A DNA stretch of 64,000 nucleotides from Actinernus sp. WN-2022 (GCA_030867875.1 JAOWCC010001634.1:102031321-102095320), one strand, 5' to 3'. Positions 1 through 10,345 are shown, counted from the stretch's first letter. Notes: a model not told the origin generated them from the letters alone. Translations and numbers: made by a program.

Positions 1-784
1 AAGCCACAATACACACTCAAGCAATATTCAACTCTTTGGTATTTTATTTTGGATTATTGTGTATGATTATAATGTGAGTAAGCTGTACAGGCTGTACATG
101 CTCAAAGATAATCTAGTATTCTGTACATTGTGTTTTTTAACAGCGATTATCTGTTTGAATTTGACAAACCTTTGCCTAGGAATAATCTTAACCTTATGGC
201 AAATGCAACTTGTATATATCTTAAATACCAACAAAACATTCGGATTAGAGGCTGAAGAAAATGGTAAACATAAATTTAAATGAACACAAAGTGGATAATC
301 AGCTTAAAGAAGACTGTAGATCTGGCTACGCGAAATTCGTTGCTAGTACTATATTTTTTTTGTCCAGTGCAGCAAAATTGTCGACTTCCGGTCCCGTTTA
401 CCAATCAGCTCACACTGTTCAAGTGCACATAATTGAACACGGAGCCGCCTGGCGCCGCATAATGTAATGTCGATGACCGGTAATCGTGAAAGGTCATCCG
501 GAAGCCACAGACTGCGGATATAATTAATTCAAGATTTTTACTTTATCAGCCGCGCCGCTAGATTATTGGTAGTTTCGTTAGAGTTGTTAAACAAGAATTC
601 TCTCACGGCCGAGGTATTGGTTCGAGAAATTAAAGGCTTCCAACAGTTCCCTTTATAGTTCTGTAATATAATGAGTTTACTGCAGTTTTGGGAATGAGGG
701 TAAAGCTTTTAATTAGAGATAACCAACAGGCATTTCAGTTAATAATCTTTAATCCAACAAATACAAATATGCACTCGCAATGGA
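1..784. other. unassigned AT-rich sequence
   Basis: No recognisable coding region, RNA gene or repeat was found here. The open frames present are short and show no family features. Confidence 0.4.
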
Positions 785-849
785 CTTATCATGTATAGCA
801 AGAACAGCAAAAAAAGTTACACAGAGGCACACGAATTGACCACGAATAC

Positions 850-930
850 AATTAACATGACTTCCAGAGGTTTTATAGAGAGAACAGCTACGGAGAAAGA
901 GCCGCGAGGCGGCGATCAGCGAGCTCCGAT
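850..930 (+). repeat. dispersed repeat shared with 41185-41250
   Basis: The stretch with CCAGAGGTTTT, AGAGAGA and CGGAGAAAGAGC also occurs near 41185-41250 in the same orientation. It is probably part of a dispersed mobile element, but no termini could be defined. Confidence 0.45.
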
Positions 931-1365
931 AAAGAGCCGCAGGGTAGAAAGAACAGTAGGGAAATATAGTGATAGCTCCATTACAGGATGGACAGGATAC
1001 AACTTATAATATGGGACAAATATAAACATACATTTCATACTTCGCGCGCTCAGAGGTTCTCCCAGCCTTCTCGGCCTTTTCATCGATCCTAAACTTTGGC
1101 TTAGAGAGGGCAGTAGAACCTCTGGCACCCAGGGTAATCTCATTGGGAACACACCATCAGAAATCTGAAGAAGGGTAGTCCAAAATAAAAAATGAAAATC
1201 CTGGAACGCAAAATATCGAAGAAAAAACATGCCTTGCACAACCAAGGGGCAAACAAATGTGCATCTTGAGGAAGTCCTACATCCCCCATCCACATTTCTA
1301 ATGGTGCTTCCCTTGGACATTGAAAACAATTTCTTTATGGGAGTACTCCTTCCTCTATAAAGATG

Positions 1366-1425
1366 GGACATACTAGGGGAAATGGCCCGAGTGAAAGCCC
1401 AGATGGGCTCTTGTTATTATTATTA
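1366..1425 (+). repeat. probable LINE 3' tail
   Basis: A GGCCCGAG / GGGCTC hairpin-like block is followed by a (TTA)n microsatellite, the usual look of a non-LTR retrotransposon 3' end. A related GGCCCGAG block occurs at 59034-59075. The upstream 1010-1365 may belong to the same element but no reverse-transcriptase motif is visible. Confidence 0.45.
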
Positions 1426-1430
1426 TTGCA

Positions 1431-1734
1431 TGCGCACAGCTTCAATATTCATCCTGGCTGTGAATACAGACTTGGCAGACTAAATCAAAAATAAAACTGC
1501 GTATACCAATTTGTTGCCGTAATCAAAATATAACTTCCCTACATCCCTGACAATAGCCAGGACTAGCTTTACTCACCTTAACTGTCACACTCACTTCATA
1601 GCAACCAGATCTCACGCTGATTTGGACTGATGATCTCTGCTCGTTATGCCGTTTCGATAAATTTTCACTCGCCGTGGCAGATTTTCAGTTTTGCCCATTT
1701 CCACTAATTTTCGCTTCATTTCTTCTCTTTGTAA
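1431..1734. other. unassigned sequence before E1
   Basis: I see no gene or repeat structure here. It is the left flank of element E1. Confidence 0.35.
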
Positions 1735-1765
1735 CACGGTAGTAGTAGGAGAGGCACCGAATTAG

Positions 1766-1822
1766 CCGTTTTTTTAGGGCGCTATGCTAATTTTTAGGGC
1801 GCTATGCTAATTTTTATGGCGC
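1766..1822 (+). repeat. E1 left subterminal tandem repeats
   Basis: Three tandem copies of a roughly 20-bp unit built on TTAGGGCGCTATGCTAATT lie just inside the terminus. The inverted set lies near 4735-4795. Related units sit at the ends of E2 and E3. Confidence 0.8.
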
Positions 1823-2083
1823 TCTCATTAATTCAGATGACGTTCAGTCTTATTGTCTTATGTCATGCATAAATTAATTAGGGCGTACGGCCCTTTTTTA
1901 AGGCGCTATGCTAATTTTTAAGGCGCTCTAATGAATAAAGTGAGGCGCGCTCATGAATAAAGTGCAGTGAAGTGCAGCGCTCTCATGAATAAAGTGGAAT
2001 CTCATAACTTAGAGGATTATCTATTATTTCTGTGAATGAGGTCATCGATCTATTCGGGCATGTTTGGGCAAAGCTTGAGCGGC

Positions 2084-2090
2084 TATAAAA
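2084..2090 (+). promoter_or_regulatory. TATA box of left-arm ORF A
   Basis: TATAAAA lies about 108 bp before the ATG at 2198. It follows a block reading GAGGTCATCGATC and GGGCATGTTTGGGCAAAG that is conserved before the TATA boxes of both arms of E1 and of E2. Conservation in separate copies supports a real promoter. A roughly 45-bp unit ending in TAAAACCAGAA is repeated after it (2087-2180). Confidence 0.65.
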
Positions 2091-2197
2091 CCAGAACCTG
2101 TGTCTCTGAGTGAGTACAACCCAAAGTGTAAAACCAGAACCTGTGTCTCCGAGTCAGTACAACCCAAAGTATAAAACCAGAAAACTCCAACTACAAG

Positions 2198-2801
2198 ATG
2201 ACAAGGAAACCTATATCAGAAGACACTATTTGCATCGATGAAGTTGAAGTTGTCGAAAGAAACAGAGCATTTCACAGGATATCAAGTACAATACATTTGG
2301 TGTATGCTGCACTCTGTGAAAAACCAATCTACATTGTATGCCGAGAAAGAAAGACAATATGAAACAGATCACCCAAATCAAAGACAGCACGATTGCTTGA
2401 TGTTATCCGAAGAGGAATCGTGGAATTTGTTCTACGATAATGCAAAAGAAAAAGTCAAACCAGACAAAGTGTGGGAGATTGTGAACGCTGTTTGCTACAT
2501 GTTGAACATTGAAATTCATCGCTCATGGAAAGTTTACCTATATGAACTTTACAAGTTACCCTGGACCACAGTGTATCTCTTACATCTTCAGTTCAGTGAC
2601 AACGGCTCTTGTATCATTGATCAAGTGCTTGAAGTAGTGAGACGTGAAATACATCCGCTGAATGACAATGAACACCACGGCTTTGGCTCAAGTTATTCTG
2701 TGTCTGTTCCAGAACAATTTTTTAGAAAAGATGAAGAGTTTATGCAGATAGATTCACTTTGTAGTGCGTTTTCTGAACAGTTACCTATGCAGATAGATTG
2801 A
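2198..2801 (+). pseudogene. ORF A, left arm of E1 (frameshifted)
   Basis: This is one of three copies of a small gene of unknown function (others at 3804-4356 and 51208-51822). The likely start is the ATG at 2198, matching the start of the right-arm copy. A 7-bp insertion near 2331-2337, relative to that copy, shifts the frame after about 45 codons. The rest reads on in the new frame to 2801, keeping the conserved HDCLMLSEEESW block and an acidic C-terminus. Compared with E3, both E1 copies lack a CxxC pair before the conserved His...His-x-Cys, through a 9-bp in-frame deletion, so a possible metal-binding site is incomplete. There is no signal peptide or membrane segment. An AATAAA signal follows at 2917. 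I do not recognise the family; linkage to Polinton-like termini suggests an element accessory gene. Confidence 0.7.
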
Positions 2802-2916
2802 CTTATGATAAACATCAAACTTATGGCAAAATGTAATCACCCTGGTCAAGCATACGCGTAATTATTGTAAGATTAGCTTCGAATGTTAAAATACGTCGGT
2901 GTTTACAGAACAGTGT

Positions 2917-2922
2917 AATAAA
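2917..2922 (+). terminator. poly(A) signal for left-arm ORF A
   Basis: AATAAA lies about 115 bp after the ORF A stop in the same orientation. The mirror copy is present in the right arm near 3684-3690. Confidence 0.5.
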
Positions 2923-2979
2923 ATCTTGTTGCAACAAATCAACTTGTTTAGTATGTCATTGAAAATAGAAAATTATTCT

Positions 2980-3470
2980 CTAAAACTGAACTATAATTAC
3001 CATACGGATAAAAACAAACCACCAGATAAATTATACAAAGTTTATTCAATCTCAAAAACACCAATTTACAGTTCGTTTTCCTTATAGTCGCGGAGTTGAT
3101 AACTTTCTTATTTCTCAGACTCACAATATCTAAACCCCTTTGTAGCGTAAATAGTAAGAACAAACTACTCGTCATAGGTCTATTTTCCTTTACAGTTAAT
3201 AACTCATAAGATAATTGTATACAAAATCCGGTATGGTTCATTAGATTAACTCTGCTATTGTTCTTAGGGATTAGCGATAACTGAAGGGCCTATTGTTTTG
3301 AGGAAAACTCTTGAGATGCTAATTCTTCTCTAAAACTGAACTATAATTACCATACGAATAAAAACAAACCACCAGATAAATGAAACAAAGTTTATTCAAT
3401 CTCAAAAACACCAATTTACAGTTCGTTTTCCTTATAGTCGCGGAGTTGATAACTTTCTTATTTCTCAGTT
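2980..3470. repeat. E1 central directly repeated cassettes
   Basis: The block from CTCTAAAACTGAACTATAA to the TTTCTTATTTCTCAG run occurs twice in direct orientation (about 2980-3118 and 3329-3470). Between them lies a cassette starting ATCTAAACCCCTTTGTAGCG. The same two cassettes recur in E2 (13791-14180, 14396-14645 and inverted at 16360-16750), and parts of them in E3 (52075-52260). They are shared building blocks of the family, not genes. Confidence 0.75.
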
Positions 3471-3517
3471 GTTGGGTTGATATAATGTACCGTGTTACAA
3501 GATTACACTGATTTACG

Positions 3518-3565
3518 TTACAAGAAGCGAAACTTCAAAAAATAAAGTTTTTATCAGTAAGCAGC
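3518..3565 (+). pseudogene. zinc-finger ORF B 3' scrap in E1
   Basis: These 48 bp match the C-terminal coding end of ORF B in E2 (16286-16333) almost exactly, encoding a peptide starting LQEAKLQKIKF. The zinc finger itself is absent. It shows that E1 derives from an element that once carried ORF B. Confidence 0.7.
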
Positions 3566-3803
3566 TTTGTTTCGTTTATCTGGTGGTTTGTTTTTATTCT
3601 TTTGGTAATTATAGTTCAGTTTTAGAGAATAATTTTCTATTTTCAATGACATACTAAACAAGTTGATTTGTTGCAACAAGATTTTATTACACTGTTCTCT
3701 AAACACCGACGTATTTTAACATTCGAAGCTAATCTTACAATAATTACGCGTATGCTTGACCAGGGTGATTACATTTTGCCATAAGTTTGATGTTTATCAT
3801 AAG

Positions 3804-4356
3804 TCAATCTATCTGCATAGGTAACTGTTCAGAAAACATTACAAAGTGAATCTATCTGCATAAACTATTCATCGTTTCTAAAAAAATGTTCTGGACCAGA
3901 CACAGAATATCTTGAGCCAAAGCCGTGATGTTCATTGTCATTCAGTGTATGTATTTCACGTCTCACTACTTCAAGTAATTGATCGATGATACAAGAGCCG
4001 TTGTTACTGACCTGAAGATGTAGGTAAACTTTCCATGAGCGATGAATTTCAATGTTCAACATGTAGCAAACAGCGTTCACAATCTCCCACACTTTGTCTG
4101 GTTTGACTTTTTCTTTCGCATTATCGTAGAACAAATTCCACGATTCCTCTTCGGATAACATCAAGCAATCGTGCTGTCTTTGATTTGGGTGATCTGTTTC
4201 ATATTGTCTTTCTTTCTCGGCATAGATTGTTTTCTCACAGAGTGCAACATACACCAAATGTATTGTACTTGATATCCTGTGAAATGCTCTGTTTCTTTCG
4301 ACAACTTCAACTTCATCGATGCAAATAGTGTCTTCTGATATAGGTTTACTTGTCAT
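3804..4356 (-). pseudogene. ORF A, right arm of E1 (truncated)
   Basis: This is the inverted partner of 2198-2801. It reads from an ATG at 4356 for 163 codons to a premature TAG at 3865; homology to the other copy continues to 3804. The lesions differ from the left arm. The 7-bp insertion is absent, but 14 codons (42 bp) are deleted in frame between KVYL and HLQ, apparently at a short ttac repeat. The early stop removes about 20 C-terminal residues. The TATA box lies at 4464-4470. Both arms share the 9-bp deletion that removed the CxxC pair seen in E3, so that loss came before the arms were duplicated. The function is unknown. Confidence 0.7.
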
Positions 4357-4463
4357 CTTGTAGTTGGAGTTTTCTGGTTTTATACTTTGTGTTGTACTGA
4401 CTCGGAGACACAGGTTCTGGTTTTACACTTTGGGTTGTACTCACTCAGAGACACAGGTTCTGG

Positions 4464-4470
4464 TTTTATA
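4464..4470 (-). promoter_or_regulatory. TATA box of right-arm ORF A
   Basis: This is TATAAAA on the minus strand, the inverted counterpart of 2084-2090. It has the same conserved upstream block and lies about 108 bp before the ATG at 4356. Confidence 0.6.
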
Positions 4471-4959
4471 GCCGCTCAAGCTTTGCCCAAACATGCCCGA
4501 ATAGATCGATGACCTCATTCACAGAAATAATAGATAATCCTCTGAGTTAATGAGATTCCACTTTATTCATGAGAGCGCCGCACTTTACCGCACTTTATTC
4601 ATGAGCGCGCCTCACTTTATTCATGAGAGCGCATTAAAAATTAGCATAGCGCCTTAAAAAAGGGCCGTACGCCCTAATTAATTTATGCATGACCTAAGAC
4701 AATAAGACTGAACGTCATCTGAATTAATGAGAGCGCCTTAAAAATTAGCATAGCGCCTTAAAAATTAGCATAGCGCCCTAAAAAAACCGCTAATTCGGTG
4801 TCTCTCCTACTACTCACGGTACGAGGTCTCAAAAGTGAAGACTGTTGCTTCAGCTTGAATTCTAGTGTGCAATGGAGTGTTTTTTCGGTATTTCTCTGTC
4901 TTTATAAAATCCATTCTGTTCTAGCGACGAATCTTTTAAGACCCGTACTGCTGAATTAA

Positions 4960-5538
4960 CTACATACCTCCTTAAACGAGGCTATAACCGCTCCTTCCTT
5001 GCTAGATAAATACAACGCGCTGCCGATATTCCTCGCACTCTTACTTTACAAACGAAAGACGCACACAGTTCTAACCGTATCCCTTTTGTTATTACTTTTA
5101 ATCTATCCCTTCCACACATCTCTAACATCATTAGAATACATTACAGCCTGCTGCTAGCTCTCTTCTAACCGCTGTAAGAAAGCCTTTCGACACTTGCCCC
5201 TGGTAGCCTTTAGACGTACCACCAACCTGCGTGACCTACTCGTTAAAGGTAAACTCCCTTCTAACTCGACTAATTCCCAGCGCCAGCTCCCACCTGGCTC
5301 GTTCCGTTGTAGGAAGAACTGCGCCACTTGCCCTTACATTTCTGATGGACTTACTAACTATACTTTCTTTGCCACCGGTGAAACGCGCTCTATCAAATTT
5401 AACCTGACCTGTAACACCAAAAATCTAATCTACATGATTCAATGTAACCGCTGCAATCTACAATATATAGGTGAGACTAAACAACGCTTAAAAGACAGAT
5501 TTAACGAACACTGCTGGACGATAGCGGTCAGACTTTGA
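4960..5538 (+). pseudogene. Penelope-like element, GIY-YIG endonuclease remnant
   Basis: This is the C-terminal coding end of a Penelope-like retroelement, whose endonuclease nicks target DNA for reverse transcription. The open part (5194-5538) has a cysteine cluster (CRKNCATCPY) and then the endonuclease core: LIYMIQC, the YIGET signature and a downstream RFNEH with the expected Arg and His. The frame has no ATG. Similar sequence continues upstream (IIRIHYSLLL near 5120-5150) in another frame after a shift near 5160. Reverse-transcriptase sequence is missing, so it is 5'-truncated. The match stops soon after RFNEH, where the family normally continues. It lies between E1 and the GPCR with no link to either. 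Confidence 0.75.
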
Positions 5539-5795
5539 TTGAATAGTTTTAATTTCTCTGGTATTCACTGATGAAATTATACTAAAACAATGAAATAAAC
5601 TGTAATGAAATAAATAGTGAATAATTGTTAAATATTGCTCGCGTTGCGACTGCGATATCGGTCGTCTCATAATTTTTTCTATGATTAGGCTAAGTAACAG
5701 TGCTAATTCAACGACGTATAAATATATGGCAGGGGTAGAGCGCTTCCAAAGTTCTTGTCTTCATCATGACAACTTTGAAACTGTCTTCCCAATAC

Positions 5796-6800
5796 TCACG
5801 CCGACGGTTGAATCACCGTAGCGACCACATTGGCCGTCCGTCGTCGTAGTAGTTTCTTGACGCCGTCCTGAATGTAGGTGTTCTTGTTATATGTCACGAT
5901 AGGCCGCACAGTAGCGCAACTTAGTAGCGACAGGATCGAAAACGGAGCCAACATGTGATCCACTTTGTATCCTAGCATAGCCGAGAACAGGGGGGCTAAG
6001 ATTCTAGGTACATAAGCAATCACCAGGGTTGCCAGTAGGTATACTATGGATATGGCGATTTTGCGCTCGATGGCTAAGTTGCGTGTTGTCATGCTCCCAC
6101 CCGAGCCTTGAAACTGATCGGCGACCGCTCCGCTGTGTTTCCTATATGCTCGGAAAACCAGGCACTGGAAGACCAGGATCAGGAGTGCGAAAACGCCACC
6201 CATGGTGCTGTTGAGAACGCTCCTAATGTCCCATGATGCATGACTGTAGATGATGACGTCGATGATAACTAGCAGCCAGAATATGATGATTACCTTAATA
6301 ACACGCTCCAGGGTCACGATTGAACGGTAGGCCAACGCTTTAGACACACACAGGTAGCAGTCAATACTCATCAACACCAGACTACCAATGGACGACGTAA
6401 AACAAAGCTGGTACGCCACATGATATGCGCCGAGTAGTGGAAGTCTGGACACACATCCACCTCCAGTTTGAATCTTGACAATAATGGCCCATATGGTATG
6501 ACACTGACTAAACCCCCAGCATAAGTCCGAGAGAGCCAGGATACAGATTAACAAGAGGCGTGGCTTTATATGGGTCACTTTTTTCAGGACACTGACTATA
6601 ATGGCCGCGTTAGTGACCACGCAGATGACCGTGAGTACGATGATGAATGGGAGACTCACTGCGGCTGTGTGGTATCTGAAGGAGCGCTGAAACTCCAGCG
6701 AGAGTCCCACTGGGACGAAACAGCGTCCTAGCTTGGGTACTGCAGGTGAGTTGAGAGTGACATTGGCAATAATCATGGATGTGTTGTTTGGTGCCGCCAT
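5796..6800 (-). CDS. rhodopsin-family G protein-coupled receptor, intronless
   Basis: A 334-residue open frame without introns or stops has seven hydrophobic segments, giving a class A plasma-membrane receptor. The ligand cannot be told. The N-terminus has no signal peptide but has N-glycosylation sequons at N5/N6 and N13. TM1 keeps Asn64, TM2 has LALSD with Asp92, the loop before TM3 has Cys116, TM4 has Trp175, and TM6 has the proline of AYVP. Odd points: the DRY motif at the end of TM3 is DCY (147-149), losing the arginine, and the TM7 NPxxY motif reads RPIVTY (299-304). A short basic tail (KKLLRRR) follows. The start at 6800 gives a complete TM1. Intronless receptors of this kind form large lineage-specific families in corals. 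It is an intact frame, so I call it a gene; altered motifs leave signalling uncertain. Confidence 0.85.
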   Translation of the reverse strand: MAAPNNTSMIIANVTLNSPAVPKLGRCFVPVGLSLEFQRSFRYHTAAVSLPFIIVLTVICVVTNAAIIVSVLKKVTHIKPRLLLICILALSDLCWGFSQCHTIWAIIVKIQTGGGCVSRLPLLGAYHVAYQLCFTSSIGSLVLMSIDCYLCVSKALAYRSIVTLERVIKVIIIFWLLVIIDVIIYSHASWDIRSVLNSTMGGVFALLILVFQCLVFRAYRKHSGAVADQFQGSGGSMTTRNLAIERKIAISIVYLLATLVIAYVPRILAPLFSAMLGYKVDHMLAPFSILSLLSCATVRPIVTYNKNTYIQDGVKKLLRRRTANVVATVIQPSA

Positions 6801-6863
6801 AATTTGCTGTGTGGTGTTATTGTTGTTCTGTTCAAAGAAGAAAGAAAAAAAAATGTTTTCCTT

Positions 6864-7157
6864 TTAAGCCGATGACACGGGTTAAACATTTGTTGCTAGC
6901 ATTGTTCAACATTTTTTGGCTCCAAATGTTGAACCATGTCATATGTTGAATGTTGAAAGAAGCGAGTCAACATGTTGAACGATGTTGTAACTTGTTCAAT
7001 GGAATAGAGCATGCCTGTCTATTTCCTGCAACATCGTTCAACATGTTCACTCTCTTCTTTCAACATTCAACATTGTATGATAGACGGTTCAACATTTGTT
7101 GGCAACCAATATTTCAAATGTGGCCAACAAATGTTGTACCGTGCATCATCGGCTTTA
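6864..7157. mobile_element. palindromic MITE in the GPCR 5' flank
   Basis: Inverted arms begin AAGCCGATGAC at both ends and are rich in GTTGAA/TTCAAC. They pair across most of the 294 bp. The element begins 64 bp upstream of the GPCR start codon, so it must contribute to that gene's 5' leader or promoter. No target duplication was clear. Confidence 0.7.
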
Positions 7158-7289
7158 TAGTTCATCATTCATACTGTAGACCACTTTATTTCATAAAGAG
7201 CCTTATAATTAAAATTAACATCTCACTCCCTTTTACACTGAGATACAGGTAGCCATTATGGTATCTTCCAAGCAGTCGCTTATGTTTAG

Positions 7290-7486
7290 TATTCAACGAA
7301 TTCCAAGGTCGAATTGGAAGTTAGCATGTTGTTTTTGTGGACCGAGGAAAACCGAAGAACCCGGAAAAACCATCGGATCAAAGGTGAGATACCAATAAAC
7401 TGAACCCCATATGGTGCCGCGTCCGGGAATCGAAACTGGGCCACAGAGGTGAGATGCGAAGCACTTAACCACTGCGCCACCCCAGC
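7290..7486 (-). mobile_element. tRNA-derived SINE
   Basis: Read on the minus strand, the 5' part is tRNA-like with an A box (TGGCGCAGTGG, near 7470-7480) and a B box (GTTTCGATTCC, near 7425-7436). A body follows with the blocks CACCATATGGGG and CCGGGTTCTTCGG. This layout is the one I know from SINEs widespread in corals and other marine invertebrates. Copies are transcribed by RNA polymerase III and moved by LINE proteins. This copy is decayed. Confidence 0.75.
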
Positions 7487-7640
7487 TGAAAAAAACCAGT
7501 TATACTAAAACAAACATATTTGGTGGAATCATGCACGTTTTGACTGATGTTTCCGATTCTTGATAACTGAACCAACGAGGAAGCATGTGGCATAATCCTC
7601 AGCTAGCCTTCTTTGTGTAAAATTGTAAAATCAGTTAAAT

Positions 7641-7923
7641 CATAGTTAATAGAGTGGAATGGTTATGAAACCCAGCGAACTTCTTTGTTATATGTCTTTG
7701 TTAGCTTTTTTCAACCGTGACCCTGCACAAAACACAATAGAAATTCCAATGTGTTAATCAATCAGCCAATAGAAACGTGTGAGTTCAGTCGTTCAGGGGA
7801 CGCTAATGAACTATGACCCTGCACAATCTTTTGTCTTGCCCCCTTCCAACATAAATCGCAGCGCCTTTGTTAGCCCCTTTGAAGTTTTCCGGGTTTCATA
7901 ACCATTCCACTCTATTAACTATG
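7641..7923. mobile_element. MITE, CATAGTTAATAGAGTGG family, copy 1
   Basis: A 283-bp element has inverted termini starting CATAGTTAATAGAGTGGAAT. It is flanked by a 7-bp direct repeat GTTAAAT (7634-7640 and 7924-7930). A second copy of the same length class lies at 36913-37194. There is no coding capacity. Confidence 0.85.
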
Positions 7924-7930
7924 GTTAAAT

Positions 7931-8503
7931 GCACGAAATCGCTTAAATCCATGCGTGCAAAAAGAAATTTGGCGCGAGAGGAAAGGAGTCATATATCACA
8001 GCTAACAGAGTCATCTTTTCGGATTAAATAAAAGAATCTCAAATACAATCCAGCCGGCCACTATTTTATGCACTTTTATAGTGATATATGTATTCCGGAA
8101 GGCGTAGATTATGTAATATATGACATTATGTGAAATTTTATTTATGATAAACAGTTCATATGTTTCTAGATACATAATTTTTAACTTTTTCTTAAATTTC
8201 TTTATAGAAATCACGCTCCACGCTTTAATTCATTCTAAACTCTAAAGCCTTTGTATTTAATATTGAACAGTCCATAATTCGTTCTAGAACGTGAAAGATA
8301 ATAGGAATATGTTGATGCTAGCCTGGTATTGCAAAGGCTGGTTTTCATTAGCGACATAAGTACAAGTAACATGCGCAGACGCAGTGCCGTATTTATCATT
8401 AGCCTTACTTTTTCTACTTACAGGTGTGAGATAAGAACAAGTGCCGCTAATAATTAATGCACTAGTGAGTGGAAATGTATTAGGTACTACTTAAGGAGAA
8501 TGA
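7931..8503. other. unassigned sequence
   Basis: I see no gene, RNA or clear repeat between the two MITEs. Confidence 0.35.
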
Positions 8504-8714
8504 TGTTTACATGATACCGGGATCCAGTTTCATTCCAGAATGCGTTCAGCCCGGTTCCCATTTGTAGCTTTTTATTATTGCAATAATGTTTACATGATAT
8601 CGGTACGAAATGTCATAACGGACGAGTCATTCCAGAATAACTTTAATTCGCCTGTCTTGTACCGGATCGAAAGTTTCATTCCGAAATGAAACTCGAACCG
8701 ATATCATGCAAACA
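8504..8714. mobile_element. MITE with TGTTTACATGAT termini
   Basis: Diverged inverted ends (TGTTTACATGATACCGG and its counterpart near 8695-8714) enclose repeated ATTCCAGAAT and ATTCCGAAAT motifs. An extra internal TGTTTACATGATATCGG lies at 8587. It resembles a MITE type common in anthozoans. A CACTCACT microsatellite follows at about 8795-8820. Confidence 0.55.
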
Positions 8715-8971
8715 CTCCAAAGAATACCATGCTTTCTAACTCGTGGATGCGCGCAAGCGCAGGAACGAGTTATCGGGATGGTTGGGGAAATTGTGTCACT
8801 CACTCGCTCACTCACTCACTAAGATGTTAGCAGAATGGAATGCTTGGAATGTCAATTAATAATAGTAATCGATATTTAATTTAATTAATAATTGAAGTTC
8901 GATCGATGTGCAATATTAATTGCTGTTAGAATTGACGTTGATCAAGTCCTCGTCATAGAGGCAAAACGTGC

Positions 8972-9125
8972 ACCTGAGAGTGGGGTTGTGTGGTCCCATA
9001 CTTCCCCGGTACTATCAGACTATCGATTGAACATTCTAGGTATTTATTTATAATCAAACATGGTTTTAATTTTTTGGGTGGTTTATAAAACTTAATGCCG
9101 TAATGTGCGGTTGTTTAACATTAAA
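8972..9125 (+). repeat. paralogous segment holding the empty site of the 10.4-kb foldback
   Basis: This segment matches 10363-10405 joined directly to 11896-12050. It reads through GGTACTATCAGACTATCG without interruption. It is therefore a duplicated copy of the target before the foldback inserted. Confidence 0.8.
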
Positions 9126-9129
9126 ATTA

Positions 9130-9900
9130 CATATCTAGATCGATTGTTTGTTGTTACATGATACAAGCGAGCAAACGAGGGACATATTCCTAATGAGTAA
9201 ATTAATTAGGTAATAAGTACGGTGCGTATACGAGTCTACCTCGATCCAGAATCAAGTAACTGATCACGAGTCAAGTTCGAGTCAAGCACCAAGGAGTTAA
9301 GTATCCCAATAATTGTTGCTAATTTGGTTTTTGTTTATTCTTTTAACAGTTATCTCATGGCCAAAGTTGTTGACAATGCGATGACGCAAAACGTGATCAA
9401 TAAGATCACTAAGAGGACATAACACGCTAAACTATCGTTAAATTTGTTAAATATACAAAGGCGGCTCGTCAAATAAATAGGCAAACCCAGATAAGAGGAG
9501 GGGAGGGGCGAAGGTCAGTTAACTATTAACATTTAGGGCGCTTGTAAGTTGACAGTTATCCACCAAGAATTCGCATTATTTTGTTGAATGTCAAAGCTGG
9601 ATCTCCAATTTGCCACTGAGCTGTCAGTAAACTCACAATTGTCAGTTCTCAGTTACTTGTCAGTTGTCAGTTCAAATTTAAGGTGTTTGTCAGTTGTCAG
9701 TTAACCCTCACATAATTATAAATGTGAAACTCAGGGGCATGGCGAAAAGTCTTGGTCAGGGTCGGCCAGAGGTTTTGGGTATGCTGTATGGTATTCAAGG
9801 TTTTTCTTAATTGAGTATGGCCAAGAGACCATCACCTATGGTCCCCTGGATGCCGGTATATTATTGAACTATAAAACAATTGTCAAAAGAAGACTTCCAT
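9130..9900. other. unassigned, with degenerate GTCAGTTGTCAG repeats
   Basis: Short imperfect repeats of (T)GTCAGTT occur around 9535-9705. No coding region is visible. Confidence 0.4.
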
Positions 9901-9924
9901 GTTCAGTTAGGTTATTTTAAACAA

Positions 9925-10345
9925 TGAGAAACCAAACAGCCAGGAGCTGTGGTGAAATTATTGGTAGGACAGAGAACTTGACGCGTTACCATGCAGTTAG
10001 GGGCCCCGAAATATATTGTCTTAGGAGCCTCAGAAAAATTGGGATATCAACAATTCATCCAGAATCAGAAACTGTCTTCGAAATATCACCTGCTTCATAA
10101 ATTGTGCACCCCCTCTAACGTATACTTCTTTGAATGATGCCCCCTTTCGCATGGTTGAAATCAGTAATGACCGGTCACTAGAAAGAAAACCAATGTACGA
10201 TACATTACAGCAATCAAAAGTTGAGAAACTAAACAGCCAGGAGCTGTGGTGAAATTATTGGTGGGATAGAGAACCTGACGCGTTACCAGTTAGCGGCCGC
10301 GAAATTATTGGTGGGACAGAGAACTTGACGCTTTACAAGTTAGGG
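9925..10345 (+). repeat. internal duplication around AGCCAGGAGCTGTGG
   Basis: The block with AGCCAGGAGCTGTGGTGAA and AGAGAACTTGACGC occurs at about 9930-10012 and 10223-10290. Its second half is repeated again at 10298-10345. These look like local duplications and carry no open frame. Confidence 0.65.

Larger units (their letters stand above)
1741..4814. mobile_element. E1: palindromic Polinton-like non-autonomous element
   Basis: A 3074-bp element starts AGTAGTAGGAGAG and ends with the reverse complement. It is flanked by a perfect 6-bp direct repeat CACGGT (1735-1740 and 4815-4820). The two arms are long inverted copies, roughly 1741-3020 and 3590-4814. Each arm has tandem GGCGCTATGCTAATTTTTA units, a TATA box and a copy of the same small gene (ORF A), so the genes converge. 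The middle holds directly repeated cassettes (2980-3110 and 3325-3470) and a scrap of a zinc-finger gene. A 6-bp target duplication and 5'-AG termini are hallmarks of Polintons/Mavericks. No polymerase, integrase, ATPase or capsid gene is present, so movement would need proteins from elsewhere. The superfamily is inferred; the termini and duplication are seen. Confidence 0.8.

Noticed and set aside
916..1371. 151-codon minus-strand frame as a gene
   Set aside because: No domain or conserved features; it runs antisense into a LINE-like tail.
2238..2801. 187-codon frame beginning at 2238 as an intact gene
   Set aside because: Its first 40 or so codons are out of frame compared with the right-arm copy; the true start is 2198 followed by a 7-bp frameshift.
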